Below are positions 50,838 to 59,059 of a DNA stretch of 64,000 nt, piece by piece (position 1 is the first letter of the stretch; the number at the start of each line of letters is the position of its first letter). The translations under genes were made by a program, and so were the position numbers. The DNA comes from Spirosoma rhododendri (lineage in GTDB: Bacteria; Bacteroidota; Bacteroidia; Cytophagales; Spirosomataceae). Location of the stretch: assembly GCF_012849055.1 (NCBI RefSeq), contig NZ_CP051677.1, positions 2,122,501 to 2,186,500 of the forward strand, given 5' to 3'. The notes beneath the pieces are model-generated. The model had not been told where the DNA came from, did not search any database, and saw only the letters and a list, made by a program, of their open reading frames with translations.

Positions 50838-51686
50838 ATGCTCCTCATTGCCGATAGCGGCTCGACAAAAACCGACTGGCGCTGGATCGCATCCAACGGT
50901 ACAGTGGCGGCTTGCCAGACCGACGGTATTAATCCGTATTACCAGACGACAGATCAGATTCGGAATACGCTGGCTAATCAACTACTGCCGAATCTGCCTG
51001 CCGATGCTATCACAAGCGTCTTTTTTTACGGAGCCGGGTGCAGTGGACCATCGGTCAATGGGCTGGTTGAGCAGGCGCTGTGGTCGGTATTGCCTGGCGC
51101 TGAGTCGGTGAACGTTGCCAGCGATATGCTGGGGGCTGCGCGGGCGGCAGCGCGCCATTCGGCAGGTATTGTCTGTATCCTGGGTACAGGCGCGAACGCC
51201 TGTTGCTACGACGGGGCGCAGATCACGCGCGGCATTCAGTCGCTGGGGTTTTGGCTGGGCGATGAAGGCAGCGGGGGGTATCTGGGTAAGACGCTGGTTC
51301 GGGCTGTTTTTCAACGAACGCTGCCTGCCGACCTGATCGATCTGTTTCAAAATCGCTACCAGCTCGACCGACCGACGCTGCTGGATAACGCGTACAAAAA
51401 GCCGAACCCCAACCGGTACTTTGCTTCGTTTACCCCATTTCTTGGCGAGCATCAACACCATCCAGCCGTTCAAACCCTGGTGACCGACGCTTTTCGGCTG
51501 TTTCTGCAAACGTACATCCAGCCATTTCCTGAGTCGATCGAGTGGCCGATTCACTTTGTGGGTTCAGTTACCTACTATTTTCAGCCGCTGCTAAAGCAAG
51601 CGGTCGAACAGGCTGGCCTAACGATGGGTTGCGTACTGAAAGCCCCCATCGATCAACTCGTGCAGTACCACCAAACCACGAACTGA
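50838..51686 (+). CDS. BadF/BadG/BcrA-type ATPase, N-acetylglucosamine kinase-like
   Basis: A 282-residue ASKHA-fold kinase. Phosphate-1 motif MLLIADSGSTKTDWRWIASN, then GINPYYQTTDQI, VFFYGAGCSGPSVNGLVEQA, phosphate-2 GIVCILGTGANACCYDGAQI and the GFWLGDEGSGGYLGK segment, and an adenosine region near WPIHFVGSVTYYFQPLL. This matches the small N-acetylglucosamine kinase-like proteins of Bacteroidota, which may recycle amino sugars. The ATG at 50838 follows a G-poor leader; a longer frame overlaps the preceding gene and is not credible. Confidence 0.88.
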   Translation: MLLIADSGSTKTDWRWIASNGTVAACQTDGINPYYQTTDQIRNTLANQLLPNLPADAITSVFFYGAGCSGPSVNGLVEQALWSVLPGAESVNVASDMLGAARAAARHSAGIVCILGTGANACCYDGAQITRGIQSLGFWLGDEGSGGYLGKTLVRAVFQRTLPADLIDLFQNRYQLDRPTLLDNAYKKPNPNRYFASFTPFLGEHQHHPAVQTLVTDAFRLFLQTYIQPFPESIEWPIHFVGSVTYYFQPLLKQAVEQAGLTMGCVLKAPIDQLVQYHQTTN

Positions 51687-51788
51687 CGTACTTTTGTGGG
51701 CGGGTTTTAGGTTTGATGTTTACTGTCGCTGAGTATGGGCCACCAGCATTGAATATCGAACCCTGAACTTGAAACAATAAAAACACTA

Positions 51789-52859
51789 ATGGCAAATCGG
51801 TATTTTTTGAAAGTAAATCAGGTGATTCGGGAAACGCCCGACGCCGTGACGATAACATTCTGGCACCCCATCAGCGAAGAAATTCGCTACCAGCCGGGTC
51901 AGTTTCTGACGTTTCTGCTCACCATTAACGGCGAGAAAGTGCGCCGGTCGTATTCGATGTCATCGTCGCCCCAGGTCGACGTGTCGTTGGCCGTATCGGT
52001 GAAACGGGTGCCGGGCGGACTGGCTTCCAATTATCTCTGCGACCGTATCAAACCCGGCGATGTGATCGAAACGTTGGAGCCGATGGGTACGTTTGTGCCG
52101 AAACTCGACGGGCAGAACCGCCGGACGTTGATATTGATCGGCGCGGGTAGCGGAATTACTCCGCTGTTCTCGATGGCGAAGTCGATGCTGCATACCGAGC
52201 CGAACAGCCGGGTGTGGCTTGTGTACGGCAACCGCAGTCAGGACTCGATTATCTACAAAGCCCACCTCGACGCGATGCAGCAGGCATACGGCCCCTCGCG
52301 CTTTCAGGTGACCCACGTTTTGAGTCAGCCAACGGCGGGCTGGACAGGGCTGGAAGGACGGCTGAATCAGCATTCGCTGACAAAATTGCTCAGTGATCTG
52401 TCGCCCGAAGACATTCGCGGGGCCAGCGTATACATGTGCGGTCCCGACGGGATGATGGCGGAAGCCCGTTCGGCCATGAACCTGCTCGGTATCCCCGCCG
52501 ATCGGGTGTACAAAGAAAGCTTTGCCACGGCCCCTGTACCGGCGGGTGAAGTGATCGAAGACCCGATTTCGGCCGGTGATGAAGGCTCGCCCGAAGTAAC
52601 GGTACTGTACGAAGGCAGTGAATACAAGTTCGCCGTCGCCCCGCATCAGACCATCCTCGAAGCGGCTCTCGACCTCGACATCGACCTGCCGTATTCGTGT
52701 CAGGCGGGTATGTGTACGGCCTGTCTGGGTAAGTGTACGTCGGGCACGGTCAAGCTGGACGAGGAAGACGGCCTGTCGGATGCCGAACTGAAAGCGGGTT
52801 ATGTACTGACCTGCGTAGCCCACCCCGTCGGGCGCGACGTGGTGATCGAGATTGATTAA
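51789..52859 (+). CDS. ferredoxin-NAD(P)H reductase with C-terminal 2Fe-2S domain (PaaE-like)
   Basis: A 356-residue electron-transfer protein. FAD-binding domain with RRSYSMSSSP and the GGLASNYLCD segment; NAD(P)-binding domain with LILIGAGSGITPLFSMAKSM, WLVYGNRSQDSIIY and ASVYMCGPDGMMAEAR; then a plant-type ferredoxin domain from about 268 with PYSCQAGMCTACLGKC and a final LTCVAHPVG providing the fourth Cys. The domain order matches PaaE/HCP reductase-like proteins supplying electrons to an oxygenase. No oxygenase subunit is nearby, so the partner is unknown. Confidence 0.92.
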   Translation: MANRYFLKVNQVIRETPDAVTITFWHPISEEIRYQPGQFLTFLLTINGEKVRRSYSMSSSPQVDVSLAVSVKRVPGGLASNYLCDRIKPGDVIETLEPMGTFVPKLDGQNRRTLILIGAGSGITPLFSMAKSMLHTEPNSRVWLVYGNRSQDSIIYKAHLDAMQQAYGPSRFQVTHVLSQPTAGWTGLEGRLNQHSLTKLLSDLSPEDIRGASVYMCGPDGMMAEARSAMNLLGIPADRVYKESFATAPVPAGEVIEDPISAGDEGSPEVTVLYEGSEYKFAVAPHQTILEAALDLDIDLPYSCQAGMCTACLGKCTSGTVKLDEEDGLSDAELKAGYVLTCVAHPVGRDVVIEID

Positions 52860-52861
52860 CG

Positions 52862-52897
52862 AAAACAGGCCCCGAACGTCAATCTGGGGCCTGTTTT
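52862..52897. terminator. bidirectional hairpin terminator
   Basis: Perfect 12-bp stem AAAACAGGCCCC / GGGGCCTGTTTT with a 12-nt loop, between the reductase and the convergent M56 gene. Confidence 0.9.
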
Positions 52898-52927
52898 GTT
52901 TTTGTTGCGACGTGAGTCCTTACGTTT

Positions 52928-55072
52928 CTACTCCTTCGGCGGTGCGGGCGGGGCCGGTATAGTTACCCTACTCTTTATCGCTTTGGGTGGCGTTGCTGGT
53001 CTGGCTGGTGCTGCCGGACGTGCTTCGATAGCTGGTGGGGGAACGGCTACAGGTGCCGGGGCAGCAGGTAGAACGGGTCGAACAATAGTTCCTTGATGTA
53101 CCCTATACTTCGGCAGAGCAGGCTTACGAGGTGTACGACGAGCTGGACTTCTAGCATCTACGTTTAGCTCGAGCGGCATGTTCATGTTTAACTCAAGCGC
53201 CTTATTCGCCATTTCCATCGCTTTTTCGGCTTGTTGGTTAGCATTTTCCGCGATTATGCCCGATAGTTCAGCTATTTTCTCCGTGAAAGCGTATGTGGGT
53301 TCAACCAGCTTATTTATTGAATCGGCGAGAATTTCTATACGCTGCTGATAGGGAGCGACTCGGTCCGCCATCTGACCACCTAAATCACCCATTTGTCCAC
53401 CCAGGTTACCCATTTGGGTTCCTAACGCATCCATTTGCTTTTCGAGCTGCTTTTGTTGCCGGATTTTCTGGTTAAGCAGTTGCCTGGATTTTACTGAATT
53501 CTGCGCCGAGAGTTTCGCGATTTCGGCTTGTAATACGACCGTTTTTTGGGCGAAGACAGCTTGTTTCGAAGCAAGTGTGGCTTGTTGCGCAGCCAGTTTG
53601 GCCTGCCGTTCCTGTAAAGCCTGCACAAATTTCTGATTGCCCGTGTTTTTCAGTGTCAGGTCCTCCATCTCCTTGCTTATCCGATCAATCATCGGTTGCC
53701 GGTCGGCCATGATTTGGGTCAGTTCATTACTGAGTTGCTCAAGCTGGCGCTGTGCCCGCTGTAGCCGGGACGTATCCTGCATGGCGATTTTTGAACCATC
53801 CACGGTCTGAATAGTGATCCATTCATTACCAATCTTTATGGAATCGCGCACTTCCCCAATGGGCCGTTCCACCGGATTAGACGAAGCGACTGCTGGAACG
53901 GTATTCGTCGATAAGCGAATTTTAGGCGACGCAGTGACAACGGATATTGCCGGAGAAATCGCTTCTATGACTGGTTTCGGTGCGTCAATTTTTGTGATGA
54001 CAGTGACGTGCGGCTTCGGTTGCTGCGCCTTTTCCGGCTGTTGCACGGCGTAGACCGATGCGCTGATGAGTAGGAGGGTTGTCAGGGTAAGCCCTGCCAG
54101 GCTCCGGTTTGACACCAGCGACCGGGTCGATAAGCCAAGTACCCGCTGCACCCGATGTAACAGTAGTTGCCGCCGACCCGCAAACGCCATTGCCAGTGTC
54201 GGAACGGGCGTCTGTTCCAGCCGACGCTCCTCGATGCGGGCCAATGCCTGCGCTAGTGCGCGCCCGTTGTCGCCACAGAGTTGCACGGCCAGATCGTCGC
54301 AGCAGTGTTCACGTTCTTCCCGCACCCGCGCCGACAGCCACCACAGAGCTGGATGAAAAAAGTAAAGCACCTCTATAATCGACTGAAGCAGGTTGACGGC
54401 GTAATCGTATCGTTTGATGTGGGCCAGTTCGTGGGCCAGTACTGCTTCCAGTTCACGATTGCTCAGGCCTGTTATCAGCCCGACCGGCAGGAGTAGCATA
54501 GGCTTCAGGGCGCCAATAATCAGCGGCCCCGCCACCTGTGCCGATTCGCGTACCAGCACCCGCGCCCGGACGTTCAGCGTTACCCGCAACCGCTCGACAA
54601 TGGTCCGTTCCTGTATGAGCGGAGCGGCTACTGCCGACCGACGAAGCTGATGCAACTGGAGCCAGCCACCCGCCAGGCGGAGCCCAAACAAGGTTAAGCC
54701 AGCGAGATAGATGCAAACAAACTGGCTAAGGTGTGTATCCAGAAACAGGAGAACCTGCTGCGACCAGGACAGCGACGGCGTGCCAGCCGACAAACGAATG
54801 GTCAGGTTCGTCAACGTAACTGGGACCGACCGGCTGGCGACGGTCGCTGGCTGATAATACCAAGCAAACGTGGCGACGGATACCAGCAGTTGCACCGCGA
54901 GAACCGCCAGGCCCAGTCGGTAGCGGGCGTTGCTCGAACCGCGCCGGAGCAGGTAAAGCGTAACTGCCGTGGGCAAAACGAGCGCAAACCCCTGCCAGAC
55001 GGCGTGTAGAAGGGTCCAGCCCAACGCGCGGACTACCGGGCTGTTCAAAAACTCAATCGTTGTCATGGTCAA
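52928..55072 (-). CDS. M56 (BlaR1-type) membrane metallopeptidase with coiled-coil C terminus
   Basis: A 714-residue membrane protease. The N-terminal half has transmembrane helices (LLHAVWQGFALVLPTAVTLY, GLAVLAVQLLVSVATFAWYY, FVCIYLAGLTLFGLRLAGG) and the zinc motif in LEAVLAHELAHIKRYDYAVN (H214, E215, H218). A fourth helix near 330-350 leads to a long periplasmic region: coiled coil (about 440-620; repeated GGQMGDLGGQMAD-like text) and a Pro/Ala-rich end. No penicillin-binding sensor domain is present, so the stimulus differs from BlaR1. It overlaps blaI-like by 20 nt; the pair is a signal-to-proteolysis-to-derepression module. Confidence 0.9.
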   Translation of the reverse strand: MTMTTIEFLNSPVVRALGWTLLHAVWQGFALVLPTAVTLYLLRRGSSNARYRLGLAVLAVQLLVSVATFAWYYQPATVASRSVPVTLTNLTIRLSAGTPSLSWSQQVLLFLDTHLSQFVCIYLAGLTLFGLRLAGGWLQLHQLRRSAVAAPLIQERTIVERLRVTLNVRARVLVRESAQVAGPLIIGALKPMLLLPVGLITGLSNRELEAVLAHELAHIKRYDYAVNLLQSIIEVLYFFHPALWWLSARVREEREHCCDDLAVQLCGDNGRALAQALARIEERRLEQTPVPTLAMAFAGRRQLLLHRVQRVLGLSTRSLVSNRSLAGLTLTTLLLISASVYAVQQPEKAQQPKPHVTVITKIDAPKPVIEAISPAISVVTASPKIRLSTNTVPAVASSNPVERPIGEVRDSIKIGNEWITIQTVDGSKIAMQDTSRLQRAQRQLEQLSNELTQIMADRQPMIDRISKEMEDLTLKNTGNQKFVQALQERQAKLAAQQATLASKQAVFAQKTVVLQAEIAKLSAQNSVKSRQLLNQKIRQQKQLEKQMDALGTQMGNLGGQMGDLGGQMADRVAPYQQRIEILADSINKLVEPTYAFTEKIAELSGIIAENANQQAEKAMEMANKALELNMNMPLELNVDARSPARRTPRKPALPKYRVHQGTIVRPVLPAAPAPVAVPPPAIEARPAAPARPATPPKAIKSRVTIPAPPAPPKE

Positions 55073-55424
55073 GTTGGTTTAAAAGTCGTTTTATCTCGTC
55101 CAGTTCCTCCCGCGAGGCTTTGTGTTGCCCCAGCACCTGCATCACCAGCTTCGAGGCCGATCCCCGAAAGGCGGTCTCCACAAACCGGCTCACCAGCCCC
55201 CGCTGCGTGTCGTCTTCGCCAACGGCAGCGGTATAGGTGTGGGTTTTGGCCGAATCGTCGCGGGAAACGAACCCTTTTTCGTGCATAATCTGCATGAGTT
55301 TAAGGGCCGTTGTGTAGCCAATTTCGCGGCTTTGACTTAGTTGGTCATGAACCTGCCGGACCGTACTGGGGCCATTGGACCAGAGTACGTGCAGGATTTC
55401 CAGTTCGGCATCCGTGGGCTTCAT
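55053..55424 (-). CDS. BlaI/MecI/CopY-family repressor
   Basis: A 123-residue winged-helix repressor: MKPTDAELEILHVLWSNGPS, QVHDQLSQSREIGYTTALKL (recognition helix) and MHEKGFVSRDDSAKTHTYTA (wing), then the dimerising C-terminal helices. Family members are cleaved after the partner M56 protease is activated, freeing the promoter. Two matching palindromes TACGA-N6-TCGTA upstream (55433-55448, 55458-55473) are its likely operators and sit on its own promoter. Confidence 0.93.
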   Translation of the reverse strand: MKPTDAELEILHVLWSNGPSTVRQVHDQLSQSREIGYTTALKLMQIMHEKGFVSRDDSAKTHTYTAAVGEDDTQRGLVSRFVETAFRGSASKLVMQVLGQHKASREELDEIKRLLNQLDHDND

Positions 55425-55432
55425 TATCTATC

Positions 55433-55473
55433 TACGAATAATTTCGTAGTAAACATATACGATGCTTTTCGTA
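55433..55473. promoter_or_regulatory. double operator TACGA-N6-TCGTA for the BlaI-like repressor
   Basis: Two 16-bp palindromic sites, 55433-55448 (18 bp with flanking C/G) and 55458-55473, centre to centre 25 bp. Site 1 lies between the -7 element and the repressor ATG; site 2 lies between -33 and -7. Confidence 0.75.
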
Positions 55474-55480
55474 GATGCAA
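55450..55480 (-). promoter_or_regulatory. promoter of the blaI-M56 operon
   Basis: On the minus strand TTG (55480-55478), a 20-nt spacer, then TATGTTTA (55457-55450), close to TTG-N19-TAnnTTTG. Confidence 0.5.
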
Positions 55481-55497
55481 GAGATGAACAAAAAAGT

Positions 55498-55527
55498 TTG
55501 TCAGCGGCTTCTTTACTGCGTAGTTTG
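55498..55527 (+). promoter_or_regulatory. candidate promoter of the oligoendopeptidase gene
   Basis: TTG at 55498-55500, 20-nt spacer, TAGTTTG at 55521 (one base shorter than consensus), 20 nt before the ATG. Confidence 0.4.
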
Positions 55528-55547
55528 ACCCAGTTTTTACCTGTTAT

Positions 55548-57281
55548 ATGTCAGCACTGACCATACCCACGCGCCCACCAAGACGGTTTATCGATGAATC
55601 GCTGAATCTGAACGAATGGGCCGATATAAAACCGTTTTTCGACGAACTACGCGACCGGCCTATTCACGACGCCGACGAGCTGAAGCAGTGGCTGCTGGAC
55701 CGCAGCGAACTGGAGTCGTACGTATCGGAAGATTTTGCCTGGCGATATATCCGCATGACCTGCGACACCGCCAATCCTGCCCTGGTCGACCGGCTCAACT
55801 TTTTTATCGCTGACATTCAGCCGCATGTCGCTATTTACGGCAACGATCTGGATCAGAAGGCGGTCGATAGCCCTTACCTGAGTCAGCTGACCGATGCGGG
55901 CTACGACATCATGGTGCGCGGCATGCAGCAGGCTATCGCTATTTTTCGGGAGGAAAACGTACCGCTGCAAACTGATATTCAGACCGAAGAGCGGAAATAT
56001 GGGGCCATTGCCGGAGCGATGACGGTTAATATCGACGGGCAGGAAATGACGCTCCCGAAAGCAAGCGGACGGCTGGAATCGACTGATCGGGCCGTTCGGG
56101 AGGAGGCCTGGCGGAAAATTGCCCAACGGCGTTACGAAGATCATGCCGTACTGGATGAACTCTTCGACCGTCTGCGTGACCTTCGGCATCAGGTCGCCGT
56201 CAATGCTGGCTTTGCCAACTTCCGCGACTATATGTTTGCCGCTCTCGGCCGGTTTGATTACACACCACAGGATTGTGCTGCGTTTCATAAGTCCGTCGCG
56301 CATGCTGTCGTACCCCTGCTCACCCGACTGGCTCACGAGCGGCAGCAAAAACTGGCGGCAAAAGACCCGGAGGTAACGGTATTACGGCCGTGGGACAGCA
56401 AGGCCGATACGGCCGGAAAGCCCCCGCTGAAACCATTTGCCACGGGCGAAGAACTGATCGACAAAACCATTGCCTGCTTCGATCGGCTCGACCGCGAACT
56501 TGGCGATGATCTGCGGATTATGCGCGAACTGGGCCATCTTGATCTGGAATCGCGGAAGGGTAAAGCACCGGGTGGCTATAATTATCCGCTCGAAGAGATT
56601 GGCGTGCCGTTTATTTTCATGAACGCCACGTCGACCCTGCGCGATCTGGTTACGATGGTCCATGAAGGCGGGCACGCCGTGCATTCGTTCCTGACGCGTG
56701 AACTGCCTCTGAAAGCATTCCGCAACCCACCGATGGAGGTGGCCGAACTGGCGTCGATGAGCATGGAACTGCTGTCGATGGATCATTGGGATGTGTTCTT
56801 CGATAATCCTGATGACCTGCGCCGAGCCAAGCGGCAGCATCTTGAATCGATTATTGAAACGCTGCCCTGGGTCGCTACGATCGATAAGTTTCAGCATTGG
56901 CTTTATGAACATCCAACCCATACCGTCGATGAACGGCGTGAGCAGTGGGTCCGTATCTACGACGAGTTTGCCGATGCCGTAACCGACTGGAGTGGGTTTG
57001 CCTACTACAAGGAATACTGGTGGCAGCGACAACTGCACATCTACGAAGTGCCGTTTTATTACATCGAGTACGGCATTGCTCAGTTGGGGGCTATCGGTGT
57101 CTGGCGCAACTACCGACGTGATGCCAAGGCTGGACTGGATGGCTACAAGCGGGCACTAAGCCTCGGTTACAAAGCCCCCATCCGCGACATTTACGCAGCC
57201 GCCAACGTCCCGTTCGACTTTTCGGCTGAGTACATCCGGGAGTTGATGGATTTTGTCTGGGTGGAGATCGAGAAGTTATAG
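55548..57281 (+). CDS. pepF: M3 family oligoendopeptidase F
   Basis: A 577-residue cytoplasmic metallopeptidase cutting short peptides. The zinc motif is in LVTMVHEGGHAVHSFLTREL (H372, E373, H376), with the third ligand Glu in NPPMEVAELASMSMELLS. The N-terminal helical lobe (RFIDESLNLNEWADIKPFFD) and the late YYIEYGIAQLGAIGVWRNYR match the PepF group. Length is normal. It diverges from the blaI operon across the double operator, but its promoter lies beyond those sites. Confidence 0.94.
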   Translation: MSALTIPTRPPRRFIDESLNLNEWADIKPFFDELRDRPIHDADELKQWLLDRSELESYVSEDFAWRYIRMTCDTANPALVDRLNFFIADIQPHVAIYGNDLDQKAVDSPYLSQLTDAGYDIMVRGMQQAIAIFREENVPLQTDIQTEERKYGAIAGAMTVNIDGQEMTLPKASGRLESTDRAVREEAWRKIAQRRYEDHAVLDELFDRLRDLRHQVAVNAGFANFRDYMFAALGRFDYTPQDCAAFHKSVAHAVVPLLTRLAHERQQKLAAKDPEVTVLRPWDSKADTAGKPPLKPFATGEELIDKTIACFDRLDRELGDDLRIMRELGHLDLESRKGKAPGGYNYPLEEIGVPFIFMNATSTLRDLVTMVHEGGHAVHSFLTRELPLKAFRNPPMEVAELASMSMELLSMDHWDVFFDNPDDLRRAKRQHLESIIETLPWVATIDKFQHWLYEHPTHTVDERREQWVRIYDEFADAVTDWSGFAYYKEYWWQRQLHIYEVPFYYIEYGIAQLGAIGVWRNYRRDAKAGLDGYKRALSLGYKAPIRDIYAAANVPFDFSAEYIRELMDFVWVEIEKL

Positions 57282-57343
57282 TTCGCTTTCCAGAGTGGCG
57301 GGCTGTCGGGAACTCAACCATAAAAAAAAGCAGCCGTACGCCG

Positions 57344-57370
57344 TTGGCTTTTGTCTATTCCGTAATTTTG
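57344..57370 (+). promoter_or_regulatory. promoter TTG-N16-TAATTTTG
   Basis: A -7 element TAATTTTG (57363-57370) with a TTG 16 nt upstream; 26 nt before the lipoprotein ATG. Confidence 0.45.
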
Positions 57371-57396
57371 CAGAATCAAGTCGCAATCAGGTAACT

Positions 57397-57675
57397 ATGA
57401 AACGCATATTCAGTGCTGGATTACTGGTCGGAGCGGTATTGTCGCTGGCTTCCTGTGATTATCAGAAATATAACACCGTTCGGCAGGCCGATTACCGGGC
57501 TGGTGACGTCAGTAAGACGTTCAAAGCAGGTGACCCCGAAGTATACGGACTTGGCAAAGATTCAGCGGCAGTTCAGTCGCGTTACAAATACACGCCAAAC
57601 CCGGCGCTGGATGGCCGGACGCAGAAAATTCGCGAAAAACTGTTCGGCGCTGGTACCAACGATCAGGGCGCATAG
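57397..57675 (+). CDS. small lipoprotein, unknown
   Basis: A 92-residue lipoprotein: MKRIFSAGLLVGAVLSLASC with lipobox LASC (C20). The mature part is short and polar (YNTVRQADYRAGDVSKTFKA, then RTQKIREKLFGAG). The family is not recognised. The ATG at 57397 is supported by a promoter 26 nt upstream and a clean signal; a start at 57253 would lie inside pepF. Followed by a hairpin at 57718-57761. Confidence 0.75.
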   Translation: MKRIFSAGLLVGAVLSLASCDYQKYNTVRQADYRAGDVSKTFKAGDPEVYGLGKDSAAVQSRYKYTPNPALDGRTQKIREKLFGAGTNDQGA

Positions 57676-57717
57676 TATCACGGTGCAGGTAAGAAAAATG
57701 CTTGCGCAGTAATTATG

Positions 57718-57761
57718 GAAAGCGGGACAACGGCCACGAGAAAGGTCGATGTCTCGCTTTC
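57718..57761 (+). terminator. hairpin terminator
   Basis: 12-nt arms GAAAGCGGGACA / TGTCTCGCTTTC with one mismatch and a 20-nt loop, 42 nt after the lipoprotein stop; no strong T-run. Confidence 0.55.
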
Positions 57762-57874
57762 GTAGTTTGGGCCGTTTTATGATGTTACTTTTTCTACGTT
57801 ACTTTGTTGGCTTGAAATCAGTTTCTTAATAGGACTTTTCAAGTAGCAAGCTTGCTCTAAATCGCGTAAACGCT

Positions 57875-58948
57875 ATGAATATTGCACTAGTTACCGGATC
57901 GGGCGGACTCATTGGCAGCGAAGCCGTTTCGTTCTTCGCCGATAAGTTCGACCTCATCATCGGCATCGACAACAACATGCGCCAGTACTTCTTCGGGCCC
58001 GAAGCTTCCACCCAGTGGAATCAGGACCGGCTGGCCAGCGACTTCGCTACCTACGAACACCACACCGCCGACATCCGCGAGGTGAGCCAGCTGGAACCCA
58101 TCTTCCAGAAGTACGGCACCGACATCAAGCTCGTGCTCCACACGGCCGCTCAGCCCTCCCACGACTGGGCCGCCCGTGAGCCCTTCACCGACTTCGGGGT
58201 CAACGCCGTCGGTACGCTCAACATGCTGGAGATGACCCGCCTGCACGCGCCCCAGGCCGTTTTCGTCTTTACCTCGACCAACAAAGTTTACGGCGACAAC
58301 CCCAACTTCCTGCCTCTGATCGAAACCGAGACGCGCTGGGAAATCGACACAAACCATCCCTACTACAAAAACGGCATCGACGAGTACATGAGTCTGGACC
58401 ACACCAAGCACTCGGTCTTCGGAGCCAGCAAAGTGGCGGCTGATATCATGGTGCAGGAGTATGGCCGGTATTTCGGCATGAACACGGGCGTTTTCCGGGG
58501 CGGCTGCCTGACGGGTCCCAATCACTCAGGAGCGCAGCTACACGGCTTTCTAAGCTACCTGATGAAGTGTGCCATCACCGGCACCCAGTACACCATTTTC
58601 GGCTACAAGGGCAAGCAGGTGCGCGACAACATCCACAGCTGGGATCTGGTGAACATGTTCTGGCATTTCTACCAGAACCCGCGTCCGGGCGAAGTCTACA
58701 ACGCGGGTGGTGGTCGTTACGCCAACTGCTCGATGCTGGAAGCGATGGCGCTGTGCGAAGAGATTTCGGGCAACAAGATGAACTACCAGTATTCGGAGAC
58801 CAACCGCAGTGGGGACCACATCTGGTACATTTCGGACCTGAGCCGCTTCAAGGAGCACTATCCAACCTGGGACTGGACCTACGATCTGCGCAGCACGATG
58901 ACCCAGATCCACGACAGCATGGTGGCTCGGTTGGGAACGGGGAAATAA
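57875..58948 (+). CDS. NAD-dependent epimerase, CDP-paratose 2-epimerase-like
   Basis: A 357-residue extended short-chain dehydrogenase. NAD loop [20 protein letters not shown], the [20 protein letters not shown] block characteristic of CDP-paratose/tyvelose epimerases, [37 protein letters not shown] (catalytic Lys), [20 protein letters not shown] and the C-terminal [17 protein letters not shown]. It would make a dideoxyhexose precursor for surface polysaccharide. Codons ending in C are markedly more frequent than in neighbours (long runs of TTC, ACC, GCC), suggesting high expression or recent transfer. Heads the polysaccharide genes at the window end. Confidence 0.9.
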   Translation: MNIALVTGSGGLIGSEAVSFFADKFDLIIGIDNNMRQYFFGPEASTQWNQDRLASDFATYEHHTADIREVSQLEPIFQKYGTDIKLVLHTAAQPSHDWAAREPFTDFGVNAVGTLNMLEMTRLHAPQAVFVFTSTNKVYGDNPNFLPLIETETRWEIDTNHPYYKNGIDEYMSLDHTKHSVFGASKVAADIMVQEYGRYFGMNTGVFRGGCLTGPNHSGAQLHGFLSYLMKCAITGTQYTIFGYKGKQVRDNIHSWDLVNMFWHFYQNPRPGEVYNAGGGRYANCSMLEAMALCEEISGNKMNYQYSETNRSGDHIWYISDLSRFKEHYPTWDWTYDLRSTMTQIHDSMVARLGTGK

Positions 58949-59059
58949 GCCCATGCATTACCAGTCGATTGATTGATACAGTAACTTGCCAGCCGAACGA
59001 ATCACACGTGGTTCGTTCGGCTTGTCTTTTTAGCCGGTCTGTGGGCCGGTATTCAACGA

